Source: Miscanthus floridulus
Lineage: Eukaryota > Streptophyta > Magnoliopsida > Poales > Poaceae
DNA: 64,000 nt
Reading direction: 5' to 3'
NCBI RefSeq assembly: GCF_019320115.1
Contig: NC_089584.1
Span: 55,114,852 to 55,178,851, forward strand
Of the stretch, positions 9,670-21,871 are shown in pieces (within the stretch, counting starts at the first letter, position 1; each line of letters opens with the position of its first letter). The notes below the pieces were generated by a model. It had not been told where the DNA came from. It worked only from the letters and a program-made list of their open reading frames with translations, and made no database searches. A program made the position numbers and the translations under genes.

Positions 9670-12600
9670 GTGAACTACAAGACTGGTGAAAGTCATTGGG
9701 TTATTGATAGTGGTTGCACACAACATATGACCGGTGATCCTCGTATGTTCACCTCACTAGATGAAGAAGTAGATGGACAAGAAAGAATCATATTTGGAGA
9801 TAACTCAAAGGGCAAGGTCAAAGGATTGGGCAAAGTGGCTATATCAAATGATCATTCCATCTCCAATGTGCTATATGTTGCTTCATTGAGTTTCAACTTG
9901 CTATCCGTTGGACAATTGTGTGATCTTGGCTTCCAATGCTTGTTTACCGAGAAGGAGGTTGTTGTATCCAAGAAGGATGATGATCATGTGATATTCAAAG
10001 GATTTAGATACAACAACCTATATCTAGTGGACTTCACCTCCGAAGATGCAAACTTGAAGACATGCCTATTCATCAAAACAACACTTGGGTGGCTATGGCA
10101 TAGAAGACTTGCTCATGTTGGGATGAGCTCACTCAAGAAGCTAATGAAGAATGATTTGGTGAGAGGGTTGAAGGATGTGAAGTTTGAGAAGGACAAGCTT
10201 TGTAGTGCATGTCAAGCGGGCAAGCAAGTTGCAAATACCCATCCAACAAAAGCTTTCATGTCAACCGCAAGAGTGCTAGAACTCCTTCATATGGATTTAT
10301 TTGGACCAACAATATACAAGACTTTGGGAGGAAATCTTTATTGTCTTGTGATTGTTGATGACTATTCAAGGTATACATGGGTATTCTTCCTTCATGATAA
10401 ATCCAAAGTTGCATCTTGTTTCAAGAAGTTTGCCAAGAGAGCACAAAATGAATTTGAAGTGAAGCTTAAGAAGATAAGGAGTGACAATGGGAAGGAATTT
10501 GACAACAAAAACATAGAAGCCTACTATGATGAAGTTGGGATCAAGCATGAGGTCTCCGCAACATATACTCCTCATCAAAATAGTGTAGTTGAGAGGAAGA
10601 ACCGGACATTGCTCACTCTTGCAAGAACAATACTTGATGAGTACAACACCCCTAAAGCTCTATGGGCGGAAGCAATCAACACCGCATGCTATGCATCCAA
10701 CCGCCTATTCCTTCAAAAGTTCCTTGGCAAGACACCTTATGAGTTGCTCAATGGGAAGAAGTCGGACGTCTCCTTCAGGGTGTTTGGTTGCAAATGCTAC
10801 ATCTACAAGAAGCGGCAACACCTAGGAAAGTTTCAAAGATGTTGTGATATTGGTTTTCTTGTTGGTTACTCATCAAAGTCCAAAGCATATATAGTATTTA
10901 ATCATGCCATCGGCTTGGTTGAAGAAACATATGATGTGGAATTTGATGAATCTAACGGCTCCCAAGGAGCACATGAGAATCTTGATGATGTAGGTAATGA
11001 ACCATTGAGGGAGGCTATGAAGAACATTCCGGTTGGAGACATCAAGCCTAAAGATGATGAAGATGATGTACAAGTGATTGATCCACCTTCTTCATCAAGT
11101 GTGCCACAAAATGGTGAAAAAGATGGGAGAGTAGAAAATGAAGACACTCATGTCTCCCATGATCAAATGGTGGTACTAGCACAAGATGTTGATGCTCCAC
11201 AACCTCCTCCTCAAGTGGTCAATAGAAGAAATACACCTCTACTTCAAGATCATCCACAAGATCTCATCATAGGGAGTCCATCAAAGGGTGTAATGACTCG
11301 ATCACAAAAACTTGCTTCATTTATTGCTCATCACTCTTTTGTCTCTTGCTAGGAGCCTACTAAGGTAGAAGAAGCTCTTCAAGATCTGGATTAGATAAAT
11401 GCCATGCATGAAGAGTTGAACAACTTCACCTGCAATGAAGTTTGGACTCTTGAAGAGCGATCTAAAGGTGCAAGAGTCATTGGAACAAAGTGGGTGTTCT
11501 AGAACAAGCAAGATGATCAAGGTGTTGTTGCGAGGAACAAGGCAAGACTAGTTGCAAAGGGGTTCTCTCAAGTTGAAGGTTTGGATTTTGGAGAGACCTT
11601 TGCACCGGTTGCAAGATTAGAAGCCATTCATATCCTCCTTGCATATGCATCACATCATGAAATGAAACTTTATCAAATGGATGTGAAAAGTGCATTTTTA
11701 AATGGCTTTATTAATGAACTAGTCTATGTTGATCAACCTCCTAGGTTTGAAGACCCTAGATATCCTAATCATGTTTATAGGTTGTCCAAGGCATTATATG
11801 GGCTTAAGCAAGCCCCAAGAGCTTGGTATGAGCGCCTTCGAGACTTCCTCATTGAGAAGGGTTTCACAATTGGGAAGGTCGACACCACACTATTCACCAA
11901 GAAGCTTGATGGGCATATCTTCATTTGTCAAGTGTATGTTGATGATATCATCTTTGGATCATCAAATGAAGACTCATGCAAAGAGTTTGGTTAATTGATA
12001 TCGAAGGAGTTTGAGATGTCAATGATTGGAGAGCTTACATTCTTTCTTGGTTTTCAAGTCAAGCAAATGAGAGAAGGGATTTTCATCTCTCAAGAGAAAT
12101 ATACTAATGATCTTCTCAAGAGATTCAAGATGGATGAATGTAAGCCAATCAAGACACCAATGCCAACTAATGGACATCTCAACCTAGATGAGGGAGGTAA
12201 CCCGATTGATCAAACTCTCTACTGCTCTATGATTGGTAGCTTGTTATATTTGACCGCATCTAGGCCCGACATCATGTTTAGTGTGTGTATGTGTGCTAGA
12301 TTCCAAGCTAATCCTAAGGAAACTCATTTAATTGCCGTAAAAAGAATCCTTAGGTATCTTAAGCACACACCAAGCATTGGCCTTTGGTACCCCAAAGGAG
12401 CTAGATTTGAATTAGTTGGCTATTCCGATTTGGATTATGCCGGTTGCAAAGTTGATAGAAAGAGCACATCCAGAGGGTGCCATTTGCTTGGTAGATCACT
12501 TGTGTCTTGGTCCTCCAAGAAACAAAATAGTGTGGCCTTGTCCACCGCCGAAGCATAATACATTGCCGCGGGTGCTTGTTGTGCACAAATACTTTACATG

Positions 12601-12951
12601 AAACAAACTTTACTAGACTATGGTGTAGTTCTAGAAAAAGTACCTCTTTTGTGCGACAATGAAAGTGCGGTAAAACTTGCAAACAATCCGGTTCAACTCT
12701 CTCGCACCAAGCACATAGATATCCGCCATCACTTTCTTAGAGATCATGTTGCAAAGAATGATATATCACTAGAGGGTGTAAGGACCGAGGATCAATTGGC
12801 AGATATCTTCACTAAACCGCTAGATGAGGCAATATTTTGTAGATTGCGGAATGAGCTCAATGTGCTTGATTTTAGTAACTTCACTAAAAAAATGAGCTTG
12901 TGTTGTCCCTTGCATTGCATTGTAATATACAACATGTTTAATGTTTTGTAA
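9670..12951 (+). pseudogene. pol of Copia element 1 (protease-integrase-RT-RNase H)
   Basis: One frame runs the full length, interrupted by TAG at 11350, 11392 and 11500 and TAA at 11992 and 12556. In order: protease (WVIDSGCTQHMT), integrase zinc-binding part (HRRLAHVGMSSL, CSACQAGKQ), integrase core (HMDLFGPT, VIVDDYSRYTW, RSDNGKEF, and Glu in SVVERKNRTLL), reverse transcriptase ([39 protein letters not shown], catalytic YVDDIIFG), and RNase H (GYSDLDYAGCKVDRKSTSG-like, STAEA, CDNESAVKLA, RTKHIDIRHHFLRD). The order integrase before RT defines Copia. The stops make it inactive, although the catalytic residues remain. No ATG opens the frame; it begins after an in-frame TAG at 9667, so gag and pol are in different frames. 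Confidence 0.93.
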
Positions 12952-14392
12952 TGCATATAGGGCTTGTCTAACATGGTTAAGATAACCGCCAAAAAACGTG
13001 TGAAGAAGCTTAACCTTGGATCAAACTTGACAAGCAACTAGATTTACTTACAAGTATTGCATTGCATATGCATGAATGTTGTTTTGTCGTTTGTCTTCAA
13101 ATTGCCCTCTTATTGCCTATTTTCTTAAAAAGAATTATAGCCTAAGGCAAAATATTTTTAAAAACTTGAGGGTTTGAGAGAGGTCACTCACATCAGTCCC
13201 AATTGGTGTTTATTTGGATCTTATTTGAGTTGGGACTTGATTGGGAACAGGCAGCATGAAAGACTTTGAAGATTTGCTGGAAAAAGAGTGATCGGATATT
13301 GCACCAGACTCTGAAGTCCACCGTCCGATCAGTTCATAGGAGGTGAACTTGTTGCGAAGGAGTGACTGGACTCTGGCTTTTAGTGTCCGGTCAGAATGCG
13401 TTTCAGCGTCCGGTCGTGTGGAGAAGGCGAAGGTTGTATTGACCGAACTCTGGCTGCGTTCGATCAGTGTCCACCGGACGTGTCCGATCATGATTCTAGA
13501 GGAATTGGACCTCTCTGGAATCGATCGGACGCTGGGTGGCAGCGTCCGGTAGCTGCCACCGGAGTGTCCGGTCAATAGGAATCGTGCGGTTTTAGGTCTC
13601 TTTTCCTGTTTCCTATTCTGACACATCGGGGGCCACCATATAATCTAATTTCTCCACGTGCCGCCTGACCTAACTCGTCCCCATGCCAACTTCGTCGCCT
13701 GTCCATGCAGCCGTGCCCTAGCCGCCAACATCGCCGGTGCCTACATCGCCTGCTCCTGCACCAGCGCGCCACCACAATCTTGTCTACCACGCAGCAAGCC
13801 CCCCCATGCCTGCCCAAGCGCCCGCGCCACCACATCTTTTGCTACTGCCGCTGCCTCCCACGCGCCCATGCACCGCCTCTAGTCCATGCCGCTGTGCTCC
13901 AGTGCCACCATTCGCACCCTGCCTAACACCGCCATCCACACCCTACCTAACACCGCCGCCGAGCCCCTGTTCCAGCACTGACGAGCTCATGCCCTAGCTC
14001 CACCCTCGCTGCAGCCAAGCTCGAGTGCTCTCATTGCATTGCTCGGTCACCGATCTTTGATGAGCTGGAACCCTAACCCTAGCTTCACGATTCGGTGGTT
14101 TCCCACATGACGTTTCTCTTCTTCTCGGATCACCGATTCGTCAGGTAGCAAGCCCATGTTTCAATTTCATACCTAATTGCTTGCTTTCTTAGGATTTTGT
14201 ATCTCTAGATGCATAATTAAAATTATTTGTATATCCTATCTATTCTATCATGTAGCGAGCCGGTTCCATTGAGGTCTCAGTGGCAGTTGTCAGCCAACTT
14301 AGGGCCAAGCTCGCGAGTACAGAACGAGGCCAAGCCTCGGAAGTGACAGTTGATCTTTGTCAGTGGCAGTTGTTTCTTCTCAGATCCATCAG
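12952..14392 (+). promoter_or_regulatory. Spacer between pol and the third ORF, with promoter-like and intron-like features
   Basis: The spacer holds a second GACCGGACGC/GCGTCCGGTC array (13290-13580), then a TATA-like CCATATAATC (13636-13645), a C-rich untranslated-leader-like stretch, a telo-box-like AACCCTAACCCTAG near 14071-14084, and a plausible intron. The intron could start at GTAGCA (14145) and end at one of the AG sites at 14255 or 14280. The third ORF starts at 14393. The combination looks like the 5' end of a separate transcription unit; no transcript evidence is available. Confidence 0.4.
13290..13580 (+). repeat. Internal GACCGGACGC-type motif array
   Basis: About ten degenerate copies of the LTR motif (for example GCGTCCGGTCG, GATCGGACGCTGG, GCGTCCGGTAGC, GTGTCCGGTCAA) lie in the spacer downstream of pol, outside any LTR. 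They alternate in orientation like those of the LTRs. Confidence 0.75.
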
Positions 14393-16964
14393 ATGGCTCA
14401 TACGAAGAATGTCGGAGGTGGTCCCAGTGATGAGGATCCGAGGCCCCTACCTCACCAGCCTACAGATCCAAAAGGCAAGGTGACAAAGAAGTTGGCAGTA
14501 AGGAAGTGCAAGTATCCAGATGCAGAGACTGTGAGAGCCGTCATAGTTGCAGAGGCCGCAGAGCGTGCTGAGAGAGGAGGTGCTCACAGTGGAGTCTAGA
14601 TTGCTGATCAGCTTTCACCAGAAGCGAGGGCTACACTTGAGTGAGTTGAGCACCTTCATGGTGGTCTAGCTAGGACTCTCATGATTGGAGGATAGTGTGT
14701 TGCCATTGATGAGGATCAACCTTAGGGGGGTCACAGTAGCAGCCACAGGCAGCAGAGCAGACTTAGGAGGCACAGCCAGCATAGCAGACTTAGGAGGGTG
14801 AGCAGGCCAAGTAGGTCGAGGAGACAGAGCCAGCACATCAGCTATAGTTACACCGCTCTGGTCATACCCATGCTCTAGTTACACTAAGGCCAAACACTCA
14901 GCGAAGGGGTTCTCATCCACCGCCTAGACCACAGAGTCCGCCTCTAGTGACCCATCTTGACCTGAGGGCCGCCACGGCCAAGCAGGTGCAGCAGCTGAGG
15001 TTTGTGGACTTTGAGGTGTGGTTTCCACCTAGGAGGGATGAGAGAGCATCATAGGGCTTCTACACACCACTCCAGGAGGATTTCTATAATGCCTATCTCA
15101 ACAGTGGAGCAGTATTTAGATCATAGAGGATGTGCAACATAGAGTCTATAGTAGCAGTAGCTAGAGAGCACATTCGCCCGTATCTTTCCTATTTACTAGG
15201 CTAACAGATCTGATTGGATAGATAGGCCTGTATGTTCCATCTTGGGTTTGATAGTTCTATGCTACACTCTAGATTGACACGCAGCATAGGTTTATACACT
15301 TTGCATTCGAAGGCAGAGACTACCGGCTAACGAGCACTAGGGTCAGGGAGATACTCAGGCTTTAGGAGTAGCCAGTCAGGCTTCATGAGGTTTGCTATGG
15401 ATAGACCACACCCCCTAGACGCCCTCATGGTGGTATGGTGCCCCCTACGGACTTGGTTCATCACTGTTTCACAGAGCCCTTTGGCGAAGGGTTGAGAAGG
15501 AACCCCAGTGATCTCACTCCCACTGCTCGCATGATTGAGGCTATCATGAGGAGGACATTACTTCCAAGGATGGGATACAGAGAGGGATTGACTCGTATAC
15601 AGCTATGGCTTCTCAACTCTCTGATGCAGCAGACAATTTTTGATATTTGGGATCTTCTTCTGTCAGAGATGGAGGACACTATAGCTAAGGGGTTCAGAGG
15701 TCATAGGTAGCTACCCTATGCTCACTGGATCACATTCCTTATCCACAGAGTAGTTACAGTTAGACCACCTGAGATGCTTGTAGAGTATAGTGGTGCTATG
15801 ATAGAGTTCCCTACTTATAACCTGTCTCAGATGATTCGCCATAGTACACCACAGGCACCTAGTCAGTCACGTCGTCGTCTAGAGGTGCCAGAGACTGCAA
15901 CCCAGCACAATGATATTATCAAGGCTATTGCAGCTATAGAGGAGTAGCTTGCTCAGTAGGAGGGGATGGTCGCGAGTGACCCTAGTGACAGTTCTGATGA
16001 TGACTACCAGCCTATTCCTCAAATGCCTCCACGATGACATGATGTTGAGGCCGGTAGCTCTAGTTCCGCTCCACCTGCACCACAGACAGATCCAGCTCTC
16101 CTTGCTATACTTGAGCGGATGAGGTAGGACTAGGCACGATAGGCTCAGGAGATAGCTGCTACATTTGCTCAGTTCCAGACTCGGCAGGACGAGTTTTAAT
16201 GATAGCAGTTAGCTATTCAGCAGCAGACATAGGCTCTACAGCAGCAGCAATAGGCCATGCATCAGTAGTAGATCCTCATGCAGCAGCAGCTTATCAGATT
16301 CATGCAGCATGTAGTGACAGCAATTGAGGCCCCACTGCCATAGCCTTCGCCCCAGATTGGTCAGCCTGCCACCACTTCGATGACTCCAATGTTACAGCCT
16401 AGTGGGCTTCAGAGTCAGGGATAGCCACCAGCATAGTTTGCTTCACCTACAGAGTAGGTGTCCCAGTATTTTGCTTCGCCAATGATAGCCCTATAGTTCA
16501 CACCTCTTTAGACGGGCTTCACACCAGCTGAGACGTCGTCGCTGCTAGTGCCAGACACTTCAGTCTCCAGGAGTCTTGGAGTGACCTTCAGCGAGTTGAC
16601 AGGGAAGCCTACTGCTCCATGCCTGCATGTTCTAGGTCCTTCTACAACTACACCTATCACAGCGACTACAGAGACGCTCCCCTCCTCAGTGGCATCATCA
16701 GAGCCGGCTGCTTCAGTTATACCAGCATAGCCTACAACAGCTTCAGTCCTTGATCCAACCTAGACTGCTTCAGCATCACTTCCAGCTACAGAGGGTTAGA
16801 CAGCTCAGAGCTCAGGATCAGATGATGATGGCACCTAGTTCCACCTCGCTCCTCGTACCTCAGCGCCTGGCTCATCCACTGCAGCCCCGCCGATCGACCC
16901 TTAGGTTTTGGTGTTTGATGCCAAAGGGGGAGAGGGTTCGAGTATGTTAGGCTTAGGGGAGTGA
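14393..16964 (+). pseudogene. Third ORF of Copia element 1 (env-position protein of unknown function)
   Basis: The frame opens MAHTKNVGGGPSDEDPRPLP, then a basic stretch (KGKVTKKLAVRKCKYPD) and an Ala/Glu-rich helix. One frameshift lies between about 14600 and 15430, after which the frame continues with PFGEGLRR, TARMIEAIMRRTLLPRMGY, TRIQLWLLNSL and FDIWDLLLSEMEDTIAKGF, then a long Gln-rich low-complexity tail and a Pro/Ser/Thr-rich end, stopping at 16962. It resembles the extra ORF carried after pol by many grass SIRE/Maximus elements and similar to so-called putative plant transposon proteins; I see no signal peptide or membrane segment that would support an envelope role. More than twenty in-frame stops are present, nearly all TAG where CAG or TGG is expected. 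Confidence 0.65.
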
Positions 16965-17264
16965 CATATCTAGGGGGAGCTTAGTTATTATATTAGCTTA
17001 TCTATTTACATTTGGAGTTTTTATGTGTGATACATTATGCATTCATGTTTACTACTATATTTATGTGATAGTGATATCTATGTGATCATGGTATATGACA
17101 TGTGTGCTCTCTACTTTGAATTCTTTATATGTCATATCACTTGTGCTATGCTCATTTGCTTTGCTTCCATGTTTTACTTCGATGCAAATGAGCTTTATTA
17201 CTTGTACTCATGCTTATTTCATATCTTTTGAGTACATCATGTTGGCTTGGGTCATATAAGCTTG
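16965..17264 (+). other. 3' untranslated part of Copia element 1
   Basis: This AT-rich stretch includes a polypurine-like run (CTAGGGGGAGCTTAG near 16970). It ends in the 5-base target GCTTG (17260-17264) of the nested solo LTR and resumes at 21752. I see no gene. Confidence 0.6.
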
Positions 17265-20200
17265 TCTAACACCCTTGGTGTTAAGCATGCACTTAACCTT
17301 GACATTGCATGATCATAAGCATCCATGAGCATGCATGTGCATGAGCATCTCAATTGCTATACCATGTTAGCTTACATTTCATGTGTATTACTTAATTACC
17401 TTACTTAAGTTAGGGTTTACATGGAACCAATTTATGAAATGTGTGTGGAACCTTGGGAATACCTTAAACATGTTTAGAGTAGCATAAGGAACCACTTTGG
17501 TATTCATGGCTAAGTCTAGTTTAGTCTCTAAGTCATTGATATGGTGTATGACATTATTTTAAAGTGCCATGTTTGACCTAGTTTGAAATATGTGATAGAA
17601 TCTTTGCATGGCAGTGAACAGTTAAACAAAGATGTAGTAATTGAGTAGATCAACAACTTTTATGTTTGGGTCTTGAGCTAAATCAGTGCATAGCTTAGTC
17701 TTTTTGAGTTTCAAAAATCAACAATTCATTGATTTCCAGCACTTAAAATTTTCTAAGTCCAAAAATCGGTTTACAGTTTCGCTGGCCCTACTTTGTGATG
17801 ATTTTACTCTTGATTCTTTGAGAACTAGACTATGATCCTTTAATAGAAGTTGAAGATGGTATATAGCTCTATGACTTTGGTTTGAAGTGTTTGCACTTAT
17901 GCTTCACGGTTTAGGAGATAGAACGATGTTAACTTGTGCTATCAGGCCAGAAATCGCCGCACTGATGGCCACCTCGCTCGGCTTCAGTGGCCGACCGAGA
18001 CAGAGCTTGGCCACCGCGTGGAGGCTACACGTCGCCGACGGCCTGACCGGCCAGGCCACGTCGGGCCTAAGCTCGGCGATTGAAGCCCCAGCACTCCACC
18101 GAGAGCCCCCTGTGCCACATTTCATTTCCTGCCTTCTCCCTCGCCTCCGCGCTCGCCCGCCGCAAGCAGCGCAGCAGCTGCCACAGTGCCGCCATCGCCA
18201 TTGCCGGCCAGAGCGCACCGCATCCCTCCTCCATCTTCGTCGTAGCTCCTTCGTGACCCTACCACATCACCGCGCCTCTTTTGCTCGCTAGCCGCGCTTG
18301 GTAAGGCCGCCGCACCACTCACGGACTCACCGGTGTTCCGCTGCCTAGCTCCGTCACCGTGGCCGCATTGTCTCCGTCCGCCATTCGCCGTAATAGTAGG
18401 TGAGCTAGCTTCGTAGTCGCGCGTTGATGTTTGGCATAGCCCTGGCTTGCGCTTCCATGGCCGGCTCTGGCATATCCCCGTCATCCCATGTCGCCGCTCC
18501 GCCATGAGCGCCGCCACCATTGTTAGCTCCGACGATTGGTCCTAATAAGTAGCTTAGCGTGTGCGCCTGGTAGTGGGGATGCTCGTAGTGTGGTTGCCAT
18601 CGCCGGAGACGCCGCCACCGGCGAGCTCCATCGTTCCCGCGCCGGTCCGCGTCGGCTACCCTGTTTCTGTGTCTTTGACACGTGGGCCCGGCTGACCGGT
18701 GGACCCCAGTTGTCAGCGACTATGTATTAGAAGATAGTTCAAAAGTTCCAATTTCTAGTGCTGTTTTGTAAATTTTGTAACTCCAAATTGGTAGATCCAA
18801 ATTGAGTACTTCCAATTTTGTTAGACTCACAGTTAGGTCTAGTATTTAAGAAACATATGTCTTGAGCACTTTATGTAGAAATTTTGGATGAATTAAATAG
18901 GATTTTGAAATGTGTTTTTAGATGCATGCAAACTTGTTTGAATTTTATATTGAGTTTCTGTTGTCCAAAAATTATGAAATTTTGTGGGTAATCTATTCTT
19001 GCTTAGTAGAAGCTCTAGTTAATATTTCAGAGCTAGTGCATGTGTAGTTTTTTAGTTATAGAATTTCCTTTTATCAATGGATGGATCTTGTGTGAATTTT
19101 CATAATTTTTCTATAGATCCAGTATAGGTAAAATTTGGTGAGTACTGTTCTTATGCTAGAATGATGCTAGGAAAAATGAGAAATCTAGTTGCTTGACACT
19201 TTTCGCTAAGGTTTCCTAATTATGCCATTTGAAGCCATTCTGCCTTACCAATTTTGTGTAGGTTGTTATACTTACTCAAAGGGTGTGAAATTTTTATGGT
19301 AGTCTACTTAGAGCATGTAGTACCTACTGTAATTGTTGTAGATTTAATGGTGGAGTTTTCATGTATGTTTACCATTTCCCCTAATTAATTAAATAAATTA
19401 AGAAAAGCATTAAAAGAAATGTTTTGGTGATGAACACCCTACTTTCTGGTGTTCTTGTGATATGTGTAAGATGTGAGTAAAGTTAATTTGGTCCATTTAT
19501 GTGTTTGTAACATAAGTCAATAATTATTGTTGGCATTATGACCCTCTGGACAGATCTGGGGACTTTAGGAAGTTCCCCATGATATTTTGGTTTTCTGTGA
19601 ATATGATGAATACAAGAGTTGTAGATAATTTATGTATCTAGCTTCCTGTCAAAAATTGAGGGCAATTGGCCCAGTAGTTTAGAAACTACAGCTGTTTAAA
19701 GTTAGGTTCCAGTCTTACCTACTCTCTGTCTTGTGTGGACAGAGTTCTGTTGATTTATGATTTCGACCTGGTAAAGGTTTGAATCATACTTTGAGGTCTG
19801 AAAATGAATTGTAGACAATTTCATAAGCTTTCCAAATTGTCTTGTTTCATATCATTTGGATAAATATAACTCCAGTTAGGATGAAAACTTGTAACTGTCA
19901 TGTGTAACTTAGATATTGCTTTGTGTGAAATTTGTAAATAACTAGAGAAGAGATATGCACCTACTAGGTAAATAAGGAGTTAGCATTGTTATCATTTTGC
20001 TACATAACATCATTGTCACAGCATGTACACTATGTTATCACATCCTCCGTGATCCATCTTATGCATTCATGGTACTTATTTATGCATATGCATGCAATAG
20101 GTGCAACCGAGGGAATCACCCTAGTGGAGCTCGACGCCGAGCAGCAGGAGGAGCATCAGGAAGTTCAGCACCTGGAGGTCCCCGGAGAAGGAGAGCCTGA

Positions 20201-21751
20201 AGCCGACCACCTTCCCGAGTGCCCCGATCACCAGCCTTCGACGTTTGTGAAAGGCAAGCCCCGGAGCATTATAAGTCTCCCTATGTTATTAATGTCACTT
20301 AAAGTTATTCGTATTGCTGCATTACGTGACAGGAGTTGTTTGGAAACCATTGTTGCATATTACCTTCCTTGACCAGAAATATCTACCATGAATCCTATTT
20401 AAGTCCTGGAACGTTTATCATGCTTAGCTCTGCTTAGACCGGTAGAAGTCGGGTGATTTCCTGTCACCTGCGAGCTATAGGTGATAACTTAATCACGGTT
20501 GGCTATATTGTGCTATCGTGGAACATAACCTGGTATTGTTGAATAAATGGAGACCGGGTGGAATCTTATATGTGATATTGTAGTGACTCCACCTGTGTCA
20601 TTTAAGGACCAGACGTTGGAGATCATCTTGTCATGTTGAACGCAGCCTCTCACATAGTTGGTTGGATAAGTCGTTCCGACCACGAAGCCGAGTAGCTCAT
20701 CTCAGGCCGGGACCATGAGTAGTTCAAGTGTGCACTCTGGATGGTAGTAAGGATGTGCGGAGAGCCATTGGCGTAAGCCCAAGGGTGGGTTAGAGTCCTG
20801 ATCACCCTTGGCAGAGTGGTTCTCTGATTGTGCGGTGCTGGTCGTACCCACGAATTTGGTTCCTGATTTGTACCAAAGGTGACCTAAGGCTACCTTCGCG
20901 AGGCATGCCTGGGTGTGTGTTAGGAATATTTCCCCAGCTGGGTAGGAATCGATTCGAATCGCCGTCTCTCCCGGATAGTGAGAACTTGACTTGAGTTCCT
21001 TTCATCGTAGTAAGTTATGGAAAGGATGAAAATGATGGTTATGAGATTATGCAAGAACTCAACTGGATATGGTTATTATTGTGATAAATTAATGGTATCA
21101 ACATGTTTGGCATAGGATAGTTGCTAATCTAGTATGAGACAGGATTAATAACTAGTGATTTCCAATTAAAGAGATGTTGGATAACTTATGCTTTTCTGCA
21201 AATAATGTCTACCAGCTCTACTTATAAAGCCTTGTATACTCCTTGGTGTCTTAGTATTTTAGTCGGACGGGTAAGTCTCGCTGAGTACCTTCTCGTACTC
21301 AAGGTTTTATTCCCTTTGTTGCAGATAACGTTATGTTTCATGGCTACTGCAAGAACTGTCTTGCTCCTGCTGTGGATGAGGACTAGGACCATGGGCAATG
21401 GTCATTCTGTTTTTCATCTCACCTTTGTGCTTTTGGTTGGAGACGACTATGACACTGGCTTCGTATTAAACTACGTGTGATGTTTATGTTAAACTACTTT
21501 GCTTCCGCTACTTTCAAACTTGGTTTGTAATAATTATTCAACTCTGATGTATAAGACCTATTTGTGAAATGTGATGTAAAATGTGACTGGTTGTGTTGAA
21601 TCTCTATGATCTTGGTTTGTATGTTGGTTGTTTGAGATCCTTCATGATTTCGTTGGACTACCGGGTTTATATGGGCTCAAGTATGATGGTTTGATCGCTT
21701 CAGTGATTGCTATTGTACTTGTGCTCTTATAAATTGGACGGTTCTGTGACA
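17265..21751 (+). repeat. Nested Tekay-type solo LTR
   Basis: The sequence starts TCTAACACCCTTGGTGTT and ends GGTTCTGTGACA, matching the ends TGTAACACCCTAGGTGTT and GATTCTGTTACA of the Tekay-type LTRs at 38452 and 49208. It is flanked by a perfect target duplication GCTTG (17260-17264, 21752-21756). Internal co-linear blocks are shared, for example around 19150-19260 against 40850-40960 on the opposite strand, and a coding-like block at 20070-20281. No internal retroelement sequence remains, so it is a solo LTR formed by LTR-LTR recombination after insertion. Open frames in its GC-rich middle (17900-18700) are not supported as genes. Confidence 0.88.
20070..20281 (+). other. Coding-like block inside the solo LTR
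   Basis: The block translates to AIGATEGITLVELDAEQQEE, an acidic middle, and ECPDHQPSTFVKGKPRSIIS. The LTRs of the complete Tekay-type element carry the same block (ECPDHRSCNFVKGKPQSILS) in the same place and orientation. An AG precedes it (ATGCAATAG), which could be a splice acceptor. Conservation between two diverged LTR families suggests a coding history. Confidence 0.5.
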
Positions 21752-21756
21752 GCTTG

Positions 21757-21871
21757 CCCAACACTTTTTGTTCTTATTGCCAAAAGCTTATATGAACCAA
21801 GCATGTTAAAAACCTCATCTCTTTCATGTACTCGAGGTAGTATTGTCATCAATCACCAAAAAGGGGGAGAT
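21757..21871 (+). other. End of the 3' untranslated part and polypurine tract of Copia element 1
   Basis: After the solo LTR the Copia sequence resumes with CCAACACTTTTTGTTC and ends in AAAAAGGGGGAGAT (about 21858-21871), immediately before the TG of the 3' LTR. This is the plus-strand primer of the element. Confidence 0.85.

Noticed and set aside
13572..13997. Ala/Pro/Arg-rich frames on both strands after the internal motif array
   Set aside because: They come from a C-rich leader-like stretch; three frames are open together, which is a composition effect.
14393..16964. Reassigned or read-through TAG codon as an explanation for many amber stops
   Set aside because: TAA and TGA also occur, frameshifts are present, and all stops fit single C-to-T or G-to-A changes in decayed repeats. 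Nuclear plant genes use the standard code.
14393..16964. Retroviral-type envelope protein
   Set aside because: Position after pol fits an env, but I see no signal peptide, transmembrane helix or glycoprotein features; the text is basic, Gln-rich and low in complexity.
17887..18730. Overlapping open frames on both strands in a GC-rich block
   Set aside because: They lie in the GC-rich part of the solo LTR, overlap one another, and have no family motif; the same block in the other Tekay-type LTRs has different frames.
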